A DNA stretch of 64,000 bases from an uncultured Collinsella sp. Its GTDB lineage: Bacteria; Actinomycetota; Coriobacteriia; Coriobacteriales; Coriobacteriaceae. Position 1 is the first letter of the stretch, and each line of letters opens with the position of its first letter. The stretch lies in assembly GCA_900556875.1 (NCBI GenBank), contig USQQ01000008.1, positions 7,693 to 71,692 on the forward strand. Direction: 5' to 3'. Shown in pieces: positions 41,920 to 51,280 of the stretch. Under the pieces are notes generated by a model. It was not told the origin of the DNA. It did no database searches and saw nothing but the letters and a program-made list of their open reading frames with translations. The position numbers were made by a program, and so were the translations under genes.

Positions 41920-44900
41920 CTACTTGAATTTCTCAACCAGCAGCTGCCCGATGGCGCTCATCATGGCGCGATACTTCTCACTGTCCTCAAAGAGGCTGGT
42001 AAAGGAGTCCGTGTTCTCCACATAGGCGCGGCGAGCCTCCTCATCGAACACCTTGGGCAGCAGGCTTGATTCGAAGACTTGTCTGCCGTCGCGACGGATG
42101 GTGTCGGCGACCTGCGGGTTTTCGGCGATACGCTTCCACAGCGTGTCGATAACCACACGATCTCCCTCGGTGAAGTTGCCAGCCCACTGCTCGTTGAACT
42201 TATCCACGAGCACCTGCAGCGGGTCGCGCTTCTTGTCGGGCGTCACGGTCTTGGCCGCGCCACCGGGATCGAGCACGCCGCCGCCAGGCTCAAGCGAAAT
42301 GCTGCCCTCGAACTCCTGCTTGAGCTTGTAGAAGCGCATCTCGACCTTGTCGTCCACAGCCTCGACGGGGATCTTCTCGACCTTAAGGAGGTGACGCAGA
42401 TAGCTTAAATACACGTACTCCTTATGCAGGTCTCGGTCAAACATGCGCACGATCTGGGTAATGTAGGTGTACCACTTGCAGAAGCTACGCACCTTGCGAC
42501 GAACCTGATAGCGTTCATCGTCGTCCAACTCGTTATAACGCGCGACCGCCGGCTTCAAGACGGCCGCGAGCTTACCCTGCACGTTGCTCTGCGATTTACC
42601 CTTGCCATCGGTGAAGACTATCTCGGCAGCGGCCTCGATGTCAGACTCGTCATAGAGCCCGTAGCCGCGAATATCGGTCTGCACCTGATAGAGGAGGTCG
42701 GTGTTAATCTGCTCGGAAAGCGACGTCTCGGTGTAGAAGCGTTCGAAAGCCTTCTGGATGTCCTCGGGCTTGTTCACGAAGTCGAGGATGTAGGTGTCCT
42801 CCTTGTCCGGGTGGATGCGGTTGACGCGGCAGAGCGTCTGGACGGCCTTCACGTCCTTGAGCTTCTTGTCCACCACCAGCGTGTGCAGCAGCGGCTCGTC
42901 GAAGCCCGTCTGGTACTTCTCGGCAACAACAAGCACGTCCCCATAGTTGTGGAACTCGGCCTTCGTTTGGCTCTCTGCGACGCGTTGTCCATCGTGGCCG
43001 ACGTTGATGGCCGGCTCGGTGTATTCGGGACCGTCGGGACCGTCAGCCGGGTCGCTAATGGCGCCCGAGAACGCCACCAGTACCTCGATATCATCGTAGC
43101 CCTTCTTCTGCATGTAGCGCTTGATCTCGTGGTAGTAGCGAACCGTCGCGAGGCGCGAGGCAGTGACCACCATCATCTTGCCCTTGCCGCGGATTTTGGT
43201 GTGTGTCACATTGCGGAACGTCTCCACGATGATCTCGGCTTTCTGGCCGAGGGCATAGGGGTGCAGCTCCTTATACTTGCGGAGCAGCTTGAGCGTGGGG
43301 CTGCTCGGTACGTCGGGGTTGTCGGGGACCGTGCGCGCGAGCTCGACGGCCTCCGAATAACTCACGTAGTTGGCGAGGGGGTCCATAATGAAGCCCTCCT
43401 CTATCGCCTGGCGCATCGAGTAGACGTGGAACGGGTGGAAGGACCCGTCAGGCCACTCATCGCCGAACATCTCGAGCGTCTGTTCCTTTGGCGTGGCGGT
43501 AAAGGCAACGAAGGTCAGGTTCTTGTGACGGCCGTGGCTCGCGAGCTCATCGGCGAGCTGGTCCTCCCAATCGGCTGCGGCATCCTCGGCTTCCGCCTCG
43601 ATCTCGGCGTACTCCTCGAGCGCGTCGCGCTTGTCGGCAAGGGCACTCTTGAGCTTGAGCGCACTCGTTCCCGTCTGGGACGAGTGCGCCTCGTCGACGA
43701 TGATAGCGAAGCGCTTACCCTTGCTCTCGACCTGCTCGTAGATCACGGGGAACTTCTGCAGGGTCGAGACGATGAGGCGAGCGCCGCCGTTGATGGCGTC
43801 CCGCAGGTCGGCCGAGGTCTTGTCCCTGCCGATGGTCACGACCGAGCCTATGACGTGGTCGAAGCCCGAGATGGTCTCCTGCAGCTGGCTGTCAAGCACT
43901 CGGCGGTCGGTGACGACGACCACGGAGTCGAACAGCGGGGTGTCATCCACGAAGAGGGATGCAAGGCGATAGGCCGTCCAGGCGATGCTGTTCGACTTGC
44001 CCGACCCCGCCGAATGCTGCACGAGGTAGTTCTTGCCCGTCCCGTTCGCGCGCACGTCGGCGATGACCTTGCGCACGGAGTCGAGCTGGTGGTAACGGGG
44101 GAAGATGATGCGCTCCTTCTTGCGCTTCACCTCGTTGCCGCGCGCATCGAGCTCTGTCTCTTCCTTGACCTCCAGGTGGAGGAACTTGTTGACGATGTCG
44201 AGCAGGCTGTCCTTCTGCAGGGCGACCTCCCACAGGTGACTCGTGGCATAGCCGTCGGGGTTTGCGGGGTTGCCGGCGCCGCCGTCGTTTCCCGCCCCGG
44301 CGGAGCCCTGGTTGAACGGCAGGAAGAAGGTCTTCGCGCCCTCCAGCTTGGTGGTCATGTAGACGTTCTCGAGATCGACGGCGAAAAAGGCCACCATGCG
44401 CGTGTTGAACTTGAGGCAGCGGCGCCTCGGGTCGCGGTCCTCACGCCACTGGCGCATGGCGTTCTCGACGTCTTGGCCGGTGAACTGGTCCTTGAGCTCT
44501 ATGCCCACCAGGGGGATGCCGTTCACGTCCAGGACCATGTCGATGGTCTGGTTGCCCGTCTCGGCGAAGTGGAACTGGCGGATGCAGCGGCAAACGTTCT
44601 TGGCATAGCGATTGGCGGCGCTTTCGTTAAGACCGCTTTCCGGCTTGAAGAATACGACCCTGAACGGAATTCCTCGGTGCTTGAAGCCGTGTTTGAGCAC
44701 CGCGACCATACCTAGGCGGTCGACAGCGTCGTTGAAGACCTTGGCGAACTTCGCCGTGGAATTAGAATTGCACATGCGCTCGAAGCGCTCCCAAGCCTTG
44801 GGCTGGGTTGTCTGGACGAAGTTGACCAGGGTGGCGGCGTCGAGTGCTCGGTCGCGGTGCTCCATGTAGCCACCGGCGACCATCTGATAGGTGCCGTCCT

Positions 44901-45012
44901 CGACGTAGAGGAGCGAGTGCCTGTCGTCGCACCTGAGGAAGCCGCCTGCAGGAGAGCAGAGAAACGACTCGATATCCTCCTCGAGGTTCTTTTCCTGAGT
45001 CTGCACGGTCAT
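41920..45012 (-). CDS. hsdR: Type I restriction enzyme R subunit
   Basis: The ATP-dependent translocase/nuclease subunit, 1030 residues. The N-terminal PD-(D/E)xK nuclease is seen as MVLDVNGIPLVGIELKDQF (Asp162, Glu172, Lys174). The SF2 helicase motor follows: SAGSGKS at 334-340, a DEAH box at 440-443, VAFTATP motif III and C-terminal RecA motifs (EKYQTGFDEP, QTLCRVNRIHP). The C-terminal domain mediates assembly with HsdM/HsdS. Length and motifs are complete, so it should be active as a motor and nuclease. The start follows GGGAGGT and lies 2 bases after the hsdS stop. GC content is close to that of the host. Confidence 0.95.
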   Translation of the reverse strand: MTVQTQEKNLEEDIESFLCSPAGGFLRCDDRHSLLYVEDGTYQMVAGGYMEHRDRALDAATLVNFVQTTQPKAWERFERMCNSNSTAKFAKVFNDAVDRLGMVAVLKHGFKHRGIPFRVVFFKPESGLNESAANRYAKNVCRCIRQFHFAETGNQTIDMVLDVNGIPLVGIELKDQFTGQDVENAMRQWREDRDPRRRCLKFNTRMVAFFAVDLENVYMTTKLEGAKTFFLPFNQGSAGAGNDGGAGNPANPDGYATSHLWEVALQKDSLLDIVNKFLHLEVKEETELDARGNEVKRKKERIIFPRYHQLDSVRKVIADVRANGTGKNYLVQHSAGSGKSNSIAWTAYRLASLFVDDTPLFDSVVVVTDRRVLDSQLQETISGFDHVIGSVVTIGRDKTSADLRDAINGGARLIVSTLQKFPVIYEQVESKGKRFAIIVDEAHSSQTGTSALKLKSALADKRDALEEYAEIEAEAEDAAADWEDQLADELASHGRHKNLTFVAFTATPKEQTLEMFGDEWPDGSFHPFHVYSMRQAIEEGFIMDPLANYVSYSEAVELARTVPDNPDVPSSPTLKLLRKYKELHPYALGQKAEIIVETFRNVTHTKIRGKGKMMVVTASRLATVRYYHEIKRYMQKKGYDDIEVLVAFSGAISDPADGPDGPEYTEPAINVGHDGQRVAESQTKAEFHNYGDVLVVAEKYQTGFDEPLLHTLVVDKKLKDVKAVQTLCRVNRIHPDKEDTYILDFVNKPEDIQKAFERFYTETSLSEQINTDLLYQVQTDIRGYGLYDESDIEAAAEIVFTDGKGKSQSNVQGKLAAVLKPAVARYNELDDDERYQVRRKVRSFCKWYTYITQIVRMFDRDLHKEYVYLSYLRHLLKVEKIPVEAVDDKVEMRFYKLKQEFEGSISLEPGGGVLDPGGAAKTVTPDKKRDPLQVLVDKFNEQWAGNFTEGDRVVIDTLWKRIAENPQVADTIRRDGRQVFESSLLPKVFDEEARRAYVENTDSFTSLFEDSEKYRAMMSAIGQLLVEKFK

Positions 45013-45014
45013 GC

Positions 45015-46232
45015 TTAAACCTCCCTTTTACCAGTAACGACTTCGTAAATGAGCGATTGCTTGTACGCCTTGAGGTCGGCGATGATGGCTTGCTTTGCGG
45101 CGATAGCCGCGTCGATTTGGACGCATTTCTCATCCAAGAAACCAGCAATGCGAAGTTGTTCATCGAGGGACGGAACGGCAAGCGGTATCTCTTTAATCTG
45201 CGATGTGTTAACCCTATCGCGGGTCGTACCGTGTAGGTTGCTTCGGAGATAGTCAAGGACGACATTCGAAGACAGCGCATATTGAACGTACCGATTGACA
45301 CATACCCCGCTCTTCAAGCGCAGGCCCACACAATCCGCTTTATTAACAGCAAATTGGACTTCTTTAGGAAGAGAAGCAACCTGGACTTCCTTTGCAACGA
45401 AAGTCGCCATGATCAAATCGGTTGGCATTACGGTATGGCGGGCGATGGTTTCGTACTTTTCTTGCGACACATAAGACCGCTTCGAGTCATCGAAGCTCAT
45501 ATACCTGAGATTTTCGAGCCTTACAACCCTAATGCCCTCATCGATATAATCGGCGCTCTTCAAATGGGAGCCAAACGGGCCATCAAATACCCTTGAGCAC
45601 AAGTGACGAAGGCGCACCTCTTTTCCACCCGCACGCCGAACGGCCTCGGTAACGAGCCCCTTTTTGTAAACGACATATTCTTGAACGGACCGCTCGGCAG
45701 CGGAGACGGCGCGGTCAATCTCGGCGCACTTCTCGTCCAGGAAGTCCGCGATGTGGCGCTGCTCGTGGAGGGGAGGAACCGGAAGAAGAATCTTCTTCAT
45801 GTCGTTCCATCCGGTTGTCCAAAGATCGGCGACTATCCCATGGCCCCATGAATAAAACTCATCTGACCATTGGGAGCTGTCGAACAAGTAGCCGAAATAG
45901 CGCGATTCGATCTCTCCGCGCGGAACGCAAATAGTGTTGATAAGCGAAACCGATCCGTCCTGAGAAGCAAAACCGCAGGAATTGCGACGATCCGAACGGC
46001 TGTTGATAGCAAAGTCACCCTTGCAGACCAACTTACGATTCGCATGGTCATCGCTCTTTGCGACATGAGACAGCTGAGGCACTACTCCGCCCTTGGTCAC
46101 AGACAGAGGAGCGTAATCTTCGTCTGATACCTTTTCGCTTCTCAACGAAAAGAAGCCGCCAAGCCTATCGAAGCCCCATTCCGCGGGCACCTCGCCAAGC
46201 CACTCGACGCCGCTGTCCTTCATCTCCCGCAT
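45015..46232 (-). CDS. hsdS: Type I restriction enzyme specificity subunit
   Basis: DNA-recognition subunit of 405 residues with two target-recognition domains separated by conserved helical spacers. The first half ends in VPPLHEQRHIADFLDEKCAEIDRAVSAAE, and the second in VPSLDEQLRIAGFLDEKCVQIDAAIAAKQ, shown here only by their shared DEQ/HEQ-R-IA-FLDEKC-ID core. The duplicated core means half-subunits related by internal symmetry. Each domain binds one half of a bipartite target, which cannot be read from the sequence. It is tightly packed between hsdM and hsdR; base use is more AT-rich than its partners, common for hsdS variable domains. Confidence 0.94.
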   Translation of the reverse strand: MREMKDSGVEWLGEVPAEWGFDRLGGFFSLRSEKVSDEDYAPLSVTKGGVVPQLSHVAKSDDHANRKLVCKGDFAINSRSDRRNSCGFASQDGSVSLINTICVPRGEIESRYFGYLFDSSQWSDEFYSWGHGIVADLWTTGWNDMKKILLPVPPLHEQRHIADFLDEKCAEIDRAVSAAERSVQEYVVYKKGLVTEAVRRAGGKEVRLRHLCSRVFDGPFGSHLKSADYIDEGIRVVRLENLRYMSFDDSKRSYVSQEKYETIARHTVMPTDLIMATFVAKEVQVASLPKEVQFAVNKADCVGLRLKSGVCVNRYVQYALSSNVVLDYLRSNLHGTTRDRVNTSQIKEIPLAVPSLDEQLRIAGFLDEKCVQIDAAIAAKQAIIADLKAYKQSLIYEVVTGKREV

Positions 46233-46234
46233 CG

Positions 46235-48030
46235 CTAACGCACCTCTCCGAAGAGGGCCTCGAGGCTCTCCTCGAGCGTCTTTTCGTGCTCTAAGATGCG
46301 CTTGGCGATCTCATCGGCAGGCTCGAGCTCGGCGTACTTGTAGAACACGCGCGTGAACGGGATGGTGTAGCCCACTTTGGTCTTCTTCTTGTCCACCCAG
46401 GCGTACTTGTTGTACGGGCGCACCTCGCGCTCGATATAGGCATCGATATCCTGCGTGAGCGGGATGTCCTCGGTGTCCTCCTTGGCCTTGTCCGCCTGCA
46501 TTTTCCGCGCTTGTTAAGGACGGGACCTCCTTTCTCATCAACGACGGGGCTCTCCACGGCCACACGGTTGAAACCGAACTCGACCGTCTCCATTAGGCGC
46601 GCCTCGACGGAGACCTCCTGCCCGTTGGAGCCGGTACCCACCCAGGTGGCATCGCGATACTCGGAGTACGCCTGCACGATGAGGTCGCGACAGGGCTTGG
46701 TGATGTCGTTCTTCTTGTCGCCGATGCCCTTGCGGCGCTTCTCGAAGCACCGGGAGGCGTCGATGAGCAGCACGTGATCACGATGCTCCGGCGCCTTTGC
46801 CTTGCTGAAGAGCCACACATAGGTTGCGATGCCGGTGTTGTAGAACGAGTCGCAGGGCAGCTGCACGATGGCGTCGAGCCAGTCGTTCTCCAGCACGTAG
46901 CGGCGGATGCCGTCCTCGCCGCTGCCGGGTTTGCCTTTGTAGAGCGGGCTGGCGTCTTGGATGATTGCCATCACACCATCGTCCTTGAGCTTCGACAGCC
47001 CGTTGAGCACGAAGAGCATCTGGCCGTCGCCCTTGGCTGGGAGTTTCTCAACCGGGAAGCGCCCGCCGCCGGCGGTCTTGAGCTCCTTCTCCACCGCAGC
47101 GGCCTGTGGGTTCCACGGGTCTCCGAACGGAGGGTTGGAGATGCAGTAGTCGAACTTGAAGCCCTCGAACTTGTCGGCGGACAGGGTATCACCAAAGCGC
47201 ATGTTAGCGTCGTCCTCACCGCGAATGAGCGCGCTCGCCTTCGCGATGCCGAAGGTAAACGGGTTGAATTCCTGGCCGTAGCAGGTCACATGAGCATCGG
47301 CGTCGAGCTGGCGTAGGCGTTCCTCGGTGCAACCGAGCATCTGCGAGGTGCCCATGGTCTGATCGTAGACCGTCTTGGTGATGCAATCGCCTTCGAAGAC
47401 GTGCGAGTCCGCCTGGATGAGCAGGTCGGTCATAAGGTACACGATATCGCGGCTCGTAAAGTGGGCGCCAGCATCCTCGTCGTAAGACTCAGAGAAGCGC
47501 TGGATGAGATTTTCGAAGATATAGCCCATATCCACCGCACGGATCTTATCGGGAGACATATCGGCCTGCGGCTTGCAGAAGTCGCAGATGATCTGGTAGA
47601 GCAGCGGGGCATCCGGGTCGGAGAGGCGTTCGATCTGGTCGGCGAACTTCATGCGCGCCAGGATGTCCTGCACGTTGTCCGAGAACCCGTTGATGTAGTC
47701 CTTGAAGTTATCCTCGATGTTCTCCGGGTCGGCCTTAAGTGTCTCGAAGGTGAACTTAGAGGTGTTGTAAAAGGGGTATCCAGAGGCTTCGCGCAGAAAG
47801 CCGTCCTTCACGGCAAGTGTCTTGTATTTCTCGGCAGCGGCGAGAACAGCATTGTGTGTGGGAGCGAGGCAATCATGAAAGCGCTTGATGACGGTCATAG
47901 GAAGGATAACCAGGCCGTACTCATGCGGCTTGTAGGGACCGCGCAGGGTGTCGGCAGCGCTCCAGATAAGGGATGCCTTCTCCTGAATATTAGCGCCAAC
48001 GGCCTTGATGAGATCGTCGCTGTCTGCCAT
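46235..48030 (-). pseudogene. hsdM: Type I restriction enzyme modification subunit, frameshifted near the 3' end
   Basis: Adenine-specific DNA methyltransferase subunit. The main frame (starting ATG after AAGGAG) has the N-terminal helical domain, the SAM-binding region near 165-200 (YIFENLIQRFSE ... GAHFTSRDIVYLM) and NPPF at 299-302. About residue 509, in NKRGK, the frame shifts. The continuing sequence MQADKAKEDTEDIPLTQDID through LFGEVR, 88 codons, is in another frame that starts at 46501. The junction is GGAAAATGC where GGAAAAATG would restore one protein, so one A is missing from a short run (46501-46504). This may be a true mutation, a sequencing error, or rarely a -1 slip. Without the C terminus the M2S1 methylase may not assemble. 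Confidence 0.9.
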
Positions 48031-48032
48031 CG

Positions 48033-48239
48033 TTACTTCTCCTTCTTGGACAGATACTCGATGAGGCTCGTCTTTACGAGAGACGTGAAGCTAACGCCAT
48101 TGAGAGCAGCCGCCTCCCTGGCGGCGTCGCGCATGTTCTTGGGAATGCGGACGGTTACTGCCACGTTCTCGCCGTCCACGAGGAAGCTTCTGAGCTCGCT
48201 CGGGGTTGCTTCTCCGTCGATAAGGTCGGCGTACTTCAT
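48033..48239 (-). CDS. Ribbon-helix-helix DNA-binding protein leading the restriction operon
   Basis: A 68-residue protein whose second half (VAVTVRIPKNMRDAAREAAA and LNGVSFTSLVKTSLIEYL in sequence) fits a ribbon-helix-helix fold: a short basic beta strand and two helices, as in CopG, ParD and Arc. The first half, MKYADLIDGEATPSELRSFL, has no known motif. The ATG follows GGAGGT, and its stop is 2 bases before hsdM, so it is in the operon. A perfect ATTGCAT-G-ATGCAAT palindrome lies 14 bases upstream of the start, suggesting autoregulation. An antitoxin-like role without a toxin is the alternative. Confidence 0.8.
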   Translation of the reverse strand: MKYADLIDGEATPSELRSFLVDGENVAVTVRIPKNMRDAAREAAALNGVSFTSLVKTSLIEYLSKKEK

Positions 48240-48252
48240 GGGAACCTCCGCG

Positions 48253-48267
48253 ATTGCATGATGCAAT
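48253..48267. promoter_or_regulatory. Palindromic operator candidate of the restriction operon
   Basis: ATTGCAT-G-ATGCAAT, a perfect 7-bp dyad, lies between a -10-like TAGAAT (48283-48288, leftward) and the Shine-Dalgarno of the ribbon-helix-helix gene. A protein bound there would block early transcription of the hsd operon. Confidence 0.55.
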
Positions 48268-48543
48268 ACAAATGCGCCTTTGATTCTAGCAAAGGACTGA
48301 AAACTAATAACCGTCTAGCACAGATGGATAGACAAGTAATTAACGCAAATAAGAAGGGAGAATAGCATTCTGAACCGTCGTCTCTCCCGCCTGAAGGAGC
48401 TCGACGAGAACTAGTCGGCAACTCAAAAAGACACCGAGCAAGCCGCTAACACACTTATCACGTTCCACAAAGAGATGGGTAAGCATGACGCCAGCTTGGG
48501 CGAGGGCGCTAATGGCATAGAATTGCAGCCAGACTGCCTGAAC
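48268..48543. other. Intergenic stretch upstream of the restriction operon
   Basis: This 276-base AT-rich interval probably holds the hsd operon promoter at its left end. No complete gene is seen. A rightward open reading, LNRRLSRLKELDEN then stop near 48370-48414, and polar codons after it look like gene debris, but I cannot connect them to a family. Confidence 0.4.
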
Positions 48544-50907
48544 CTATTCATCACTTGTTGCCGGCAAGCTGTTGAGCGGTGCGCTCTCGCCGGCGGCACC
48601 AAGGTGCTTCTGTATCTTCTCGATCCGCTTAAGGGTTGAAGTCAAATACCCAAGACCCTTCTTCAACTGCTTAAGCAACCTGCTATCCCTGCGATCCCCT
48701 TTTCCATTCTCCTTCTCGACATCTTCCTCAACACCAGCGATGCTGCGCTGCACGGCCTCGGCTGCTTTCCGCACCAAAATGGCCCCCTCATGCGGGCAGC
48801 AGTCAGTTGCCACATCAAGAAATGCGAGAAGCCTTGAGCATTCAACGAGCACGAACTGAGCATAGTCCTCCCCCATCGACGCCGCCAGGGCAACGCCGCC
48901 AGAACCCAAAAGGCCAAGCGCAGCGCCGCCGCCCGCAATTAAAGCGGTGCCGCCAGCCATACCCATGCCGCCGGCGGCCAAGGCGCCGCCGCCGGCAGCG
49001 GCAAGACTCGCATTGACAAGCGCAGCTCCGTGGAGGCCGACAAACGAGCCTCCAAAGATACCGACAGCGATATTTGGAGCGACCACCGCGGCAGCTCCTC
49101 CAGTGCCCACGGCCACCACCGCGGTGATGGCTCCGCCCACCAAAAACTTTGGCAACGCGCCTGAAAGCCCGCGAATGCGCGCCTTACATCGCTTCTCGAG
49201 GGAACGTATGGCGTCCAAATCAGCCGCGTCTTGTCTCTTGGGAAATTCATCTCTAACCCAAGACCCATTCTCCTTCAAACCTTTGTATTCCTTCTTCTCT
49301 TCATCTCCTAACTGCGAATAGGGGCAAAACTCAACCAGCTCCTGTGCAACCAGCAGGGCGCGCACCTTACCGCCTCGCTGCCGCGAAATAGCCTCAAGGG
49401 CTCCGTATGCATCTTCCTCGCTCAAAAAGTAGCCGCCTGCATCAATGCCTAGGCCATTCGCGACCGAATCCTGCCACGCGCGGGCCCAGCTCCTCTTTTG
49501 CCCTTTGCGCACTTCGTTCTTCTCGTTCCCGCAGTCGTAGTTGATGGCGGCAAGCTTCAGCGAGAAGGCAATCCTCATCGTTTCTCTATCTAGGCTATAA
49601 AAGTGGAATCCATCGAAAATATCCTGGCGGCGCCTGGCGCGCTCAGCCCAAGCCTCGGACATTTCCTCCGCCATATAGTCCCAGTCGGCATGGAGTGCAA
49701 ACGCAAGGCGTCCAACTCCGACGTAGCTTATACGCAAGAAGAACTTCTGGGCGAAAACGACTTTGTTCCCCTCGCATTCGATACCCGCCCTGACCGCCAC
49801 CGTCGCCAGATTCGCCAGAACAAACGAAGTGCTCGAAACCGTGACCATGCGAGTGAGGGCCCTACTGTTATAGGGCATAAAATGCGAAGCCTTGAGTTTG
49901 TTCAAGCCGGAGAGCTTGCTCACTTCACAACGCTCTAGCTCGGCCTTGAGCCTTGAAAGCATGTAGAGACAACGAACGATAACCTCGTTGGCCACGACTG
50001 CTGGCACCTGGCTTAAAGCCTGATCGAGAAGACCGACTTCCGTCCGAAGGTCGAAGCGAATGGGCTTGCCGTCCTCGGTTTTGAACGCCGTTCCGTTAAA
50101 CAGCTTTGAGATCCATTGCTGAATGCGAATATCCTCGCCCTTATAGGCAATCTGTATGTCTTGAAAAACAGGCAGGGAGGAGAGCTCCTTTAGCAGGGAC
50201 AGCACGACGCCGGGAACACCCGTCCCCTTACCGGGGTTTGAACTAGACCCCGCCATGTCGCTCACGAGATGCATCGCCCAGAACAGAATGCCAAACGCGA
50301 TCTTCTCTGGAACGTTCCTGCCTATAAGAGGGCAGTCGGGATCGAAGGCGGCGGCAGGCAGGTCAAAGGCGACAAACCGGCCGGCCGTATCGGTACCATA
50401 GCCTTTGCACGTGAACTGCGAGAGAATCGAACACGCAAGGCCAACCAAGCTCGGGTGGTGCGAAAAATCCCGCAGATGATGTTGGAGCCCGCCGCCAAAC
50501 TCGGCAGTCAGCTTATCCGCGGCAAGAGGAAACCCTTTCTCTAGAAAGCGAATAGCGTCTTCTAGAGTTGCATCCACCTTTGTCATACCCACAGACTTGG
50601 CAATCGTAAGAACGAATTTGCCAACCTTCTTGTCGCCCCACTCTTTGGCGCCCTCTAGGTTGAAGTCTTTCTGCCAAAGGATGTTCAACGTGCCCGTGAG
50701 GAGCCCACTAACGGCCGCAAGTTCATAGTCGAGCTTCGTAGCCTTTTCAGCCCGAGGGTCAAAATCAAAGAGGACCTCCTCCCCATCGGGAGCGTCCTTA
50801 AAACCAACCAGCACGGCGCTACCGTTCAGCGGCACAGATGCAACTTTGGGCAGTTGAGGCATGGTGTAAACTATCTCGCCGCCACTAAAAACAAGTTCGT
50901 CTGCCAT
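48544..50907 (-). CDS. Large unassigned protein with HxxxD motifs and Gly/Ala-rich hydrophobic region
   Basis: Not recognised. The 787-residue protein has three visible parts. An N-terminal region of about 250 residues contains LQHHLRDFSHHPSLVGL (His143-His151) and MHLVSDMAGSSS (212-223), two His-xxx-Asp motifs that could bind metal, as in zinc phospholipase C-like enzymes. A middle helical region of about 320 residues follows. Then comes a Gly/Ala-rich hydrophobic stretch of about 110 residues (GGAITAVVAVGTGGAAAVV ... GALAAGGMGMAGGTALIAGG), able to span or insert into membranes. The tail is basic and helical. The ATG follows AGGAGG at 8 bases. It sits on the same strand beside the restriction operon and gene remnants. 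A membrane-acting defence effector is possible; this is inference only. Confidence 0.7.
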   Translation of the reverse strand: MADELVFSGGEIVYTMPQLPKVASVPLNGSAVLVGFKDAPDGEEVLFDFDPRAEKATKLDYELAAVSGLLTGTLNILWQKDFNLEGAKEWGDKKVGKFVLTIAKSVGMTKVDATLEDAIRFLEKGFPLAADKLTAEFGGGLQHHLRDFSHHPSLVGLACSILSQFTCKGYGTDTAGRFVAFDLPAAAFDPDCPLIGRNVPEKIAFGILFWAMHLVSDMAGSSSNPGKGTGVPGVVLSLLKELSSLPVFQDIQIAYKGEDIRIQQWISKLFNGTAFKTEDGKPIRFDLRTEVGLLDQALSQVPAVVANEVIVRCLYMLSRLKAELERCEVSKLSGLNKLKASHFMPYNSRALTRMVTVSSTSFVLANLATVAVRAGIECEGNKVVFAQKFFLRISYVGVGRLAFALHADWDYMAEEMSEAWAERARRRQDIFDGFHFYSLDRETMRIAFSLKLAAINYDCGNEKNEVRKGQKRSWARAWQDSVANGLGIDAGGYFLSEEDAYGALEAISRQRGGKVRALLVAQELVEFCPYSQLGDEEKKEYKGLKENGSWVRDEFPKRQDAADLDAIRSLEKRCKARIRGLSGALPKFLVGGAITAVVAVGTGGAAAVVAPNIAVGIFGGSFVGLHGAALVNASLAAAGGGALAAGGMGMAGGTALIAGGGAALGLLGSGGVALAASMGEDYAQFVLVECSRLLAFLDVATDCCPHEGAILVRKAAEAVQRSIAGVEEDVEKENGKGDRRDSRLLKQLKKGLGYLTSTLKRIEKIQKHLGAAGESAPLNSLPATSDE

Positions 50908-50972
50908 ACCTGCTTCCTCCTGCAAACGCGTAAAACTAGATTGCTCTACGCCGCCAAATCCCTCTCGTAGAA

Positions 50973-51277
50973 CTACTCGATAATCTCGATGATGCAGTTG
51001 CCCAGAACCTCGTCGGAACTGTTCGCCTCTGGCAGCCTGTACGCCTCATTGTGAACGATAACGCGCACAGCGTCACGGGTCTATGCCTGCCCATCCAGCG
51101 AATCATGTTAGCAAGCCGTTCTTCGACAATGGATGCCATCTCGATGTCCATACTCTTGACCTGCTTGGTCTCGGCGGGCATCAGCGTGTCCTTGAATAGC
51201 ATCTCAAGCACAGTCCTCTGATGCTGATTCTGGAATCCTTCCCGCAACCATTCCTTCTGCTTGCGCCCAATGGGCAC
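50973..51277 (-). pseudogene. Frameshifted remnant of an unidentified small gene
   Basis: The start is convincing: MPIGRKQKEWLREGFQNQHQ continuing to SMDIEMASIVEERLANMIRW. After about 65 residues the frame degenerates to Arg/Ser-rich nonsense, while another frame continues sensibly as TRDAVRVIVHNEAYRLPEAN then SSDEVLGNCIIEIIE and a TAG at 50973. A single frameshift near 51080 explains this. The family is unknown. It precedes the large unassigned gene on the same strand, and its start lies 4 bases after the exonuclease gene's stop, so the two were probably coupled. Confidence 0.6.
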
Positions 51278-51280
51278 CCG

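Noticed and set aside
42424..44715. A 763-codon rightward open frame inside hsdR.
   Set aside because: Antisense shadow of a gene with intact nuclease and helicase motifs; Leu/Val/Arg-rich composition typical of reverse-complement reading.
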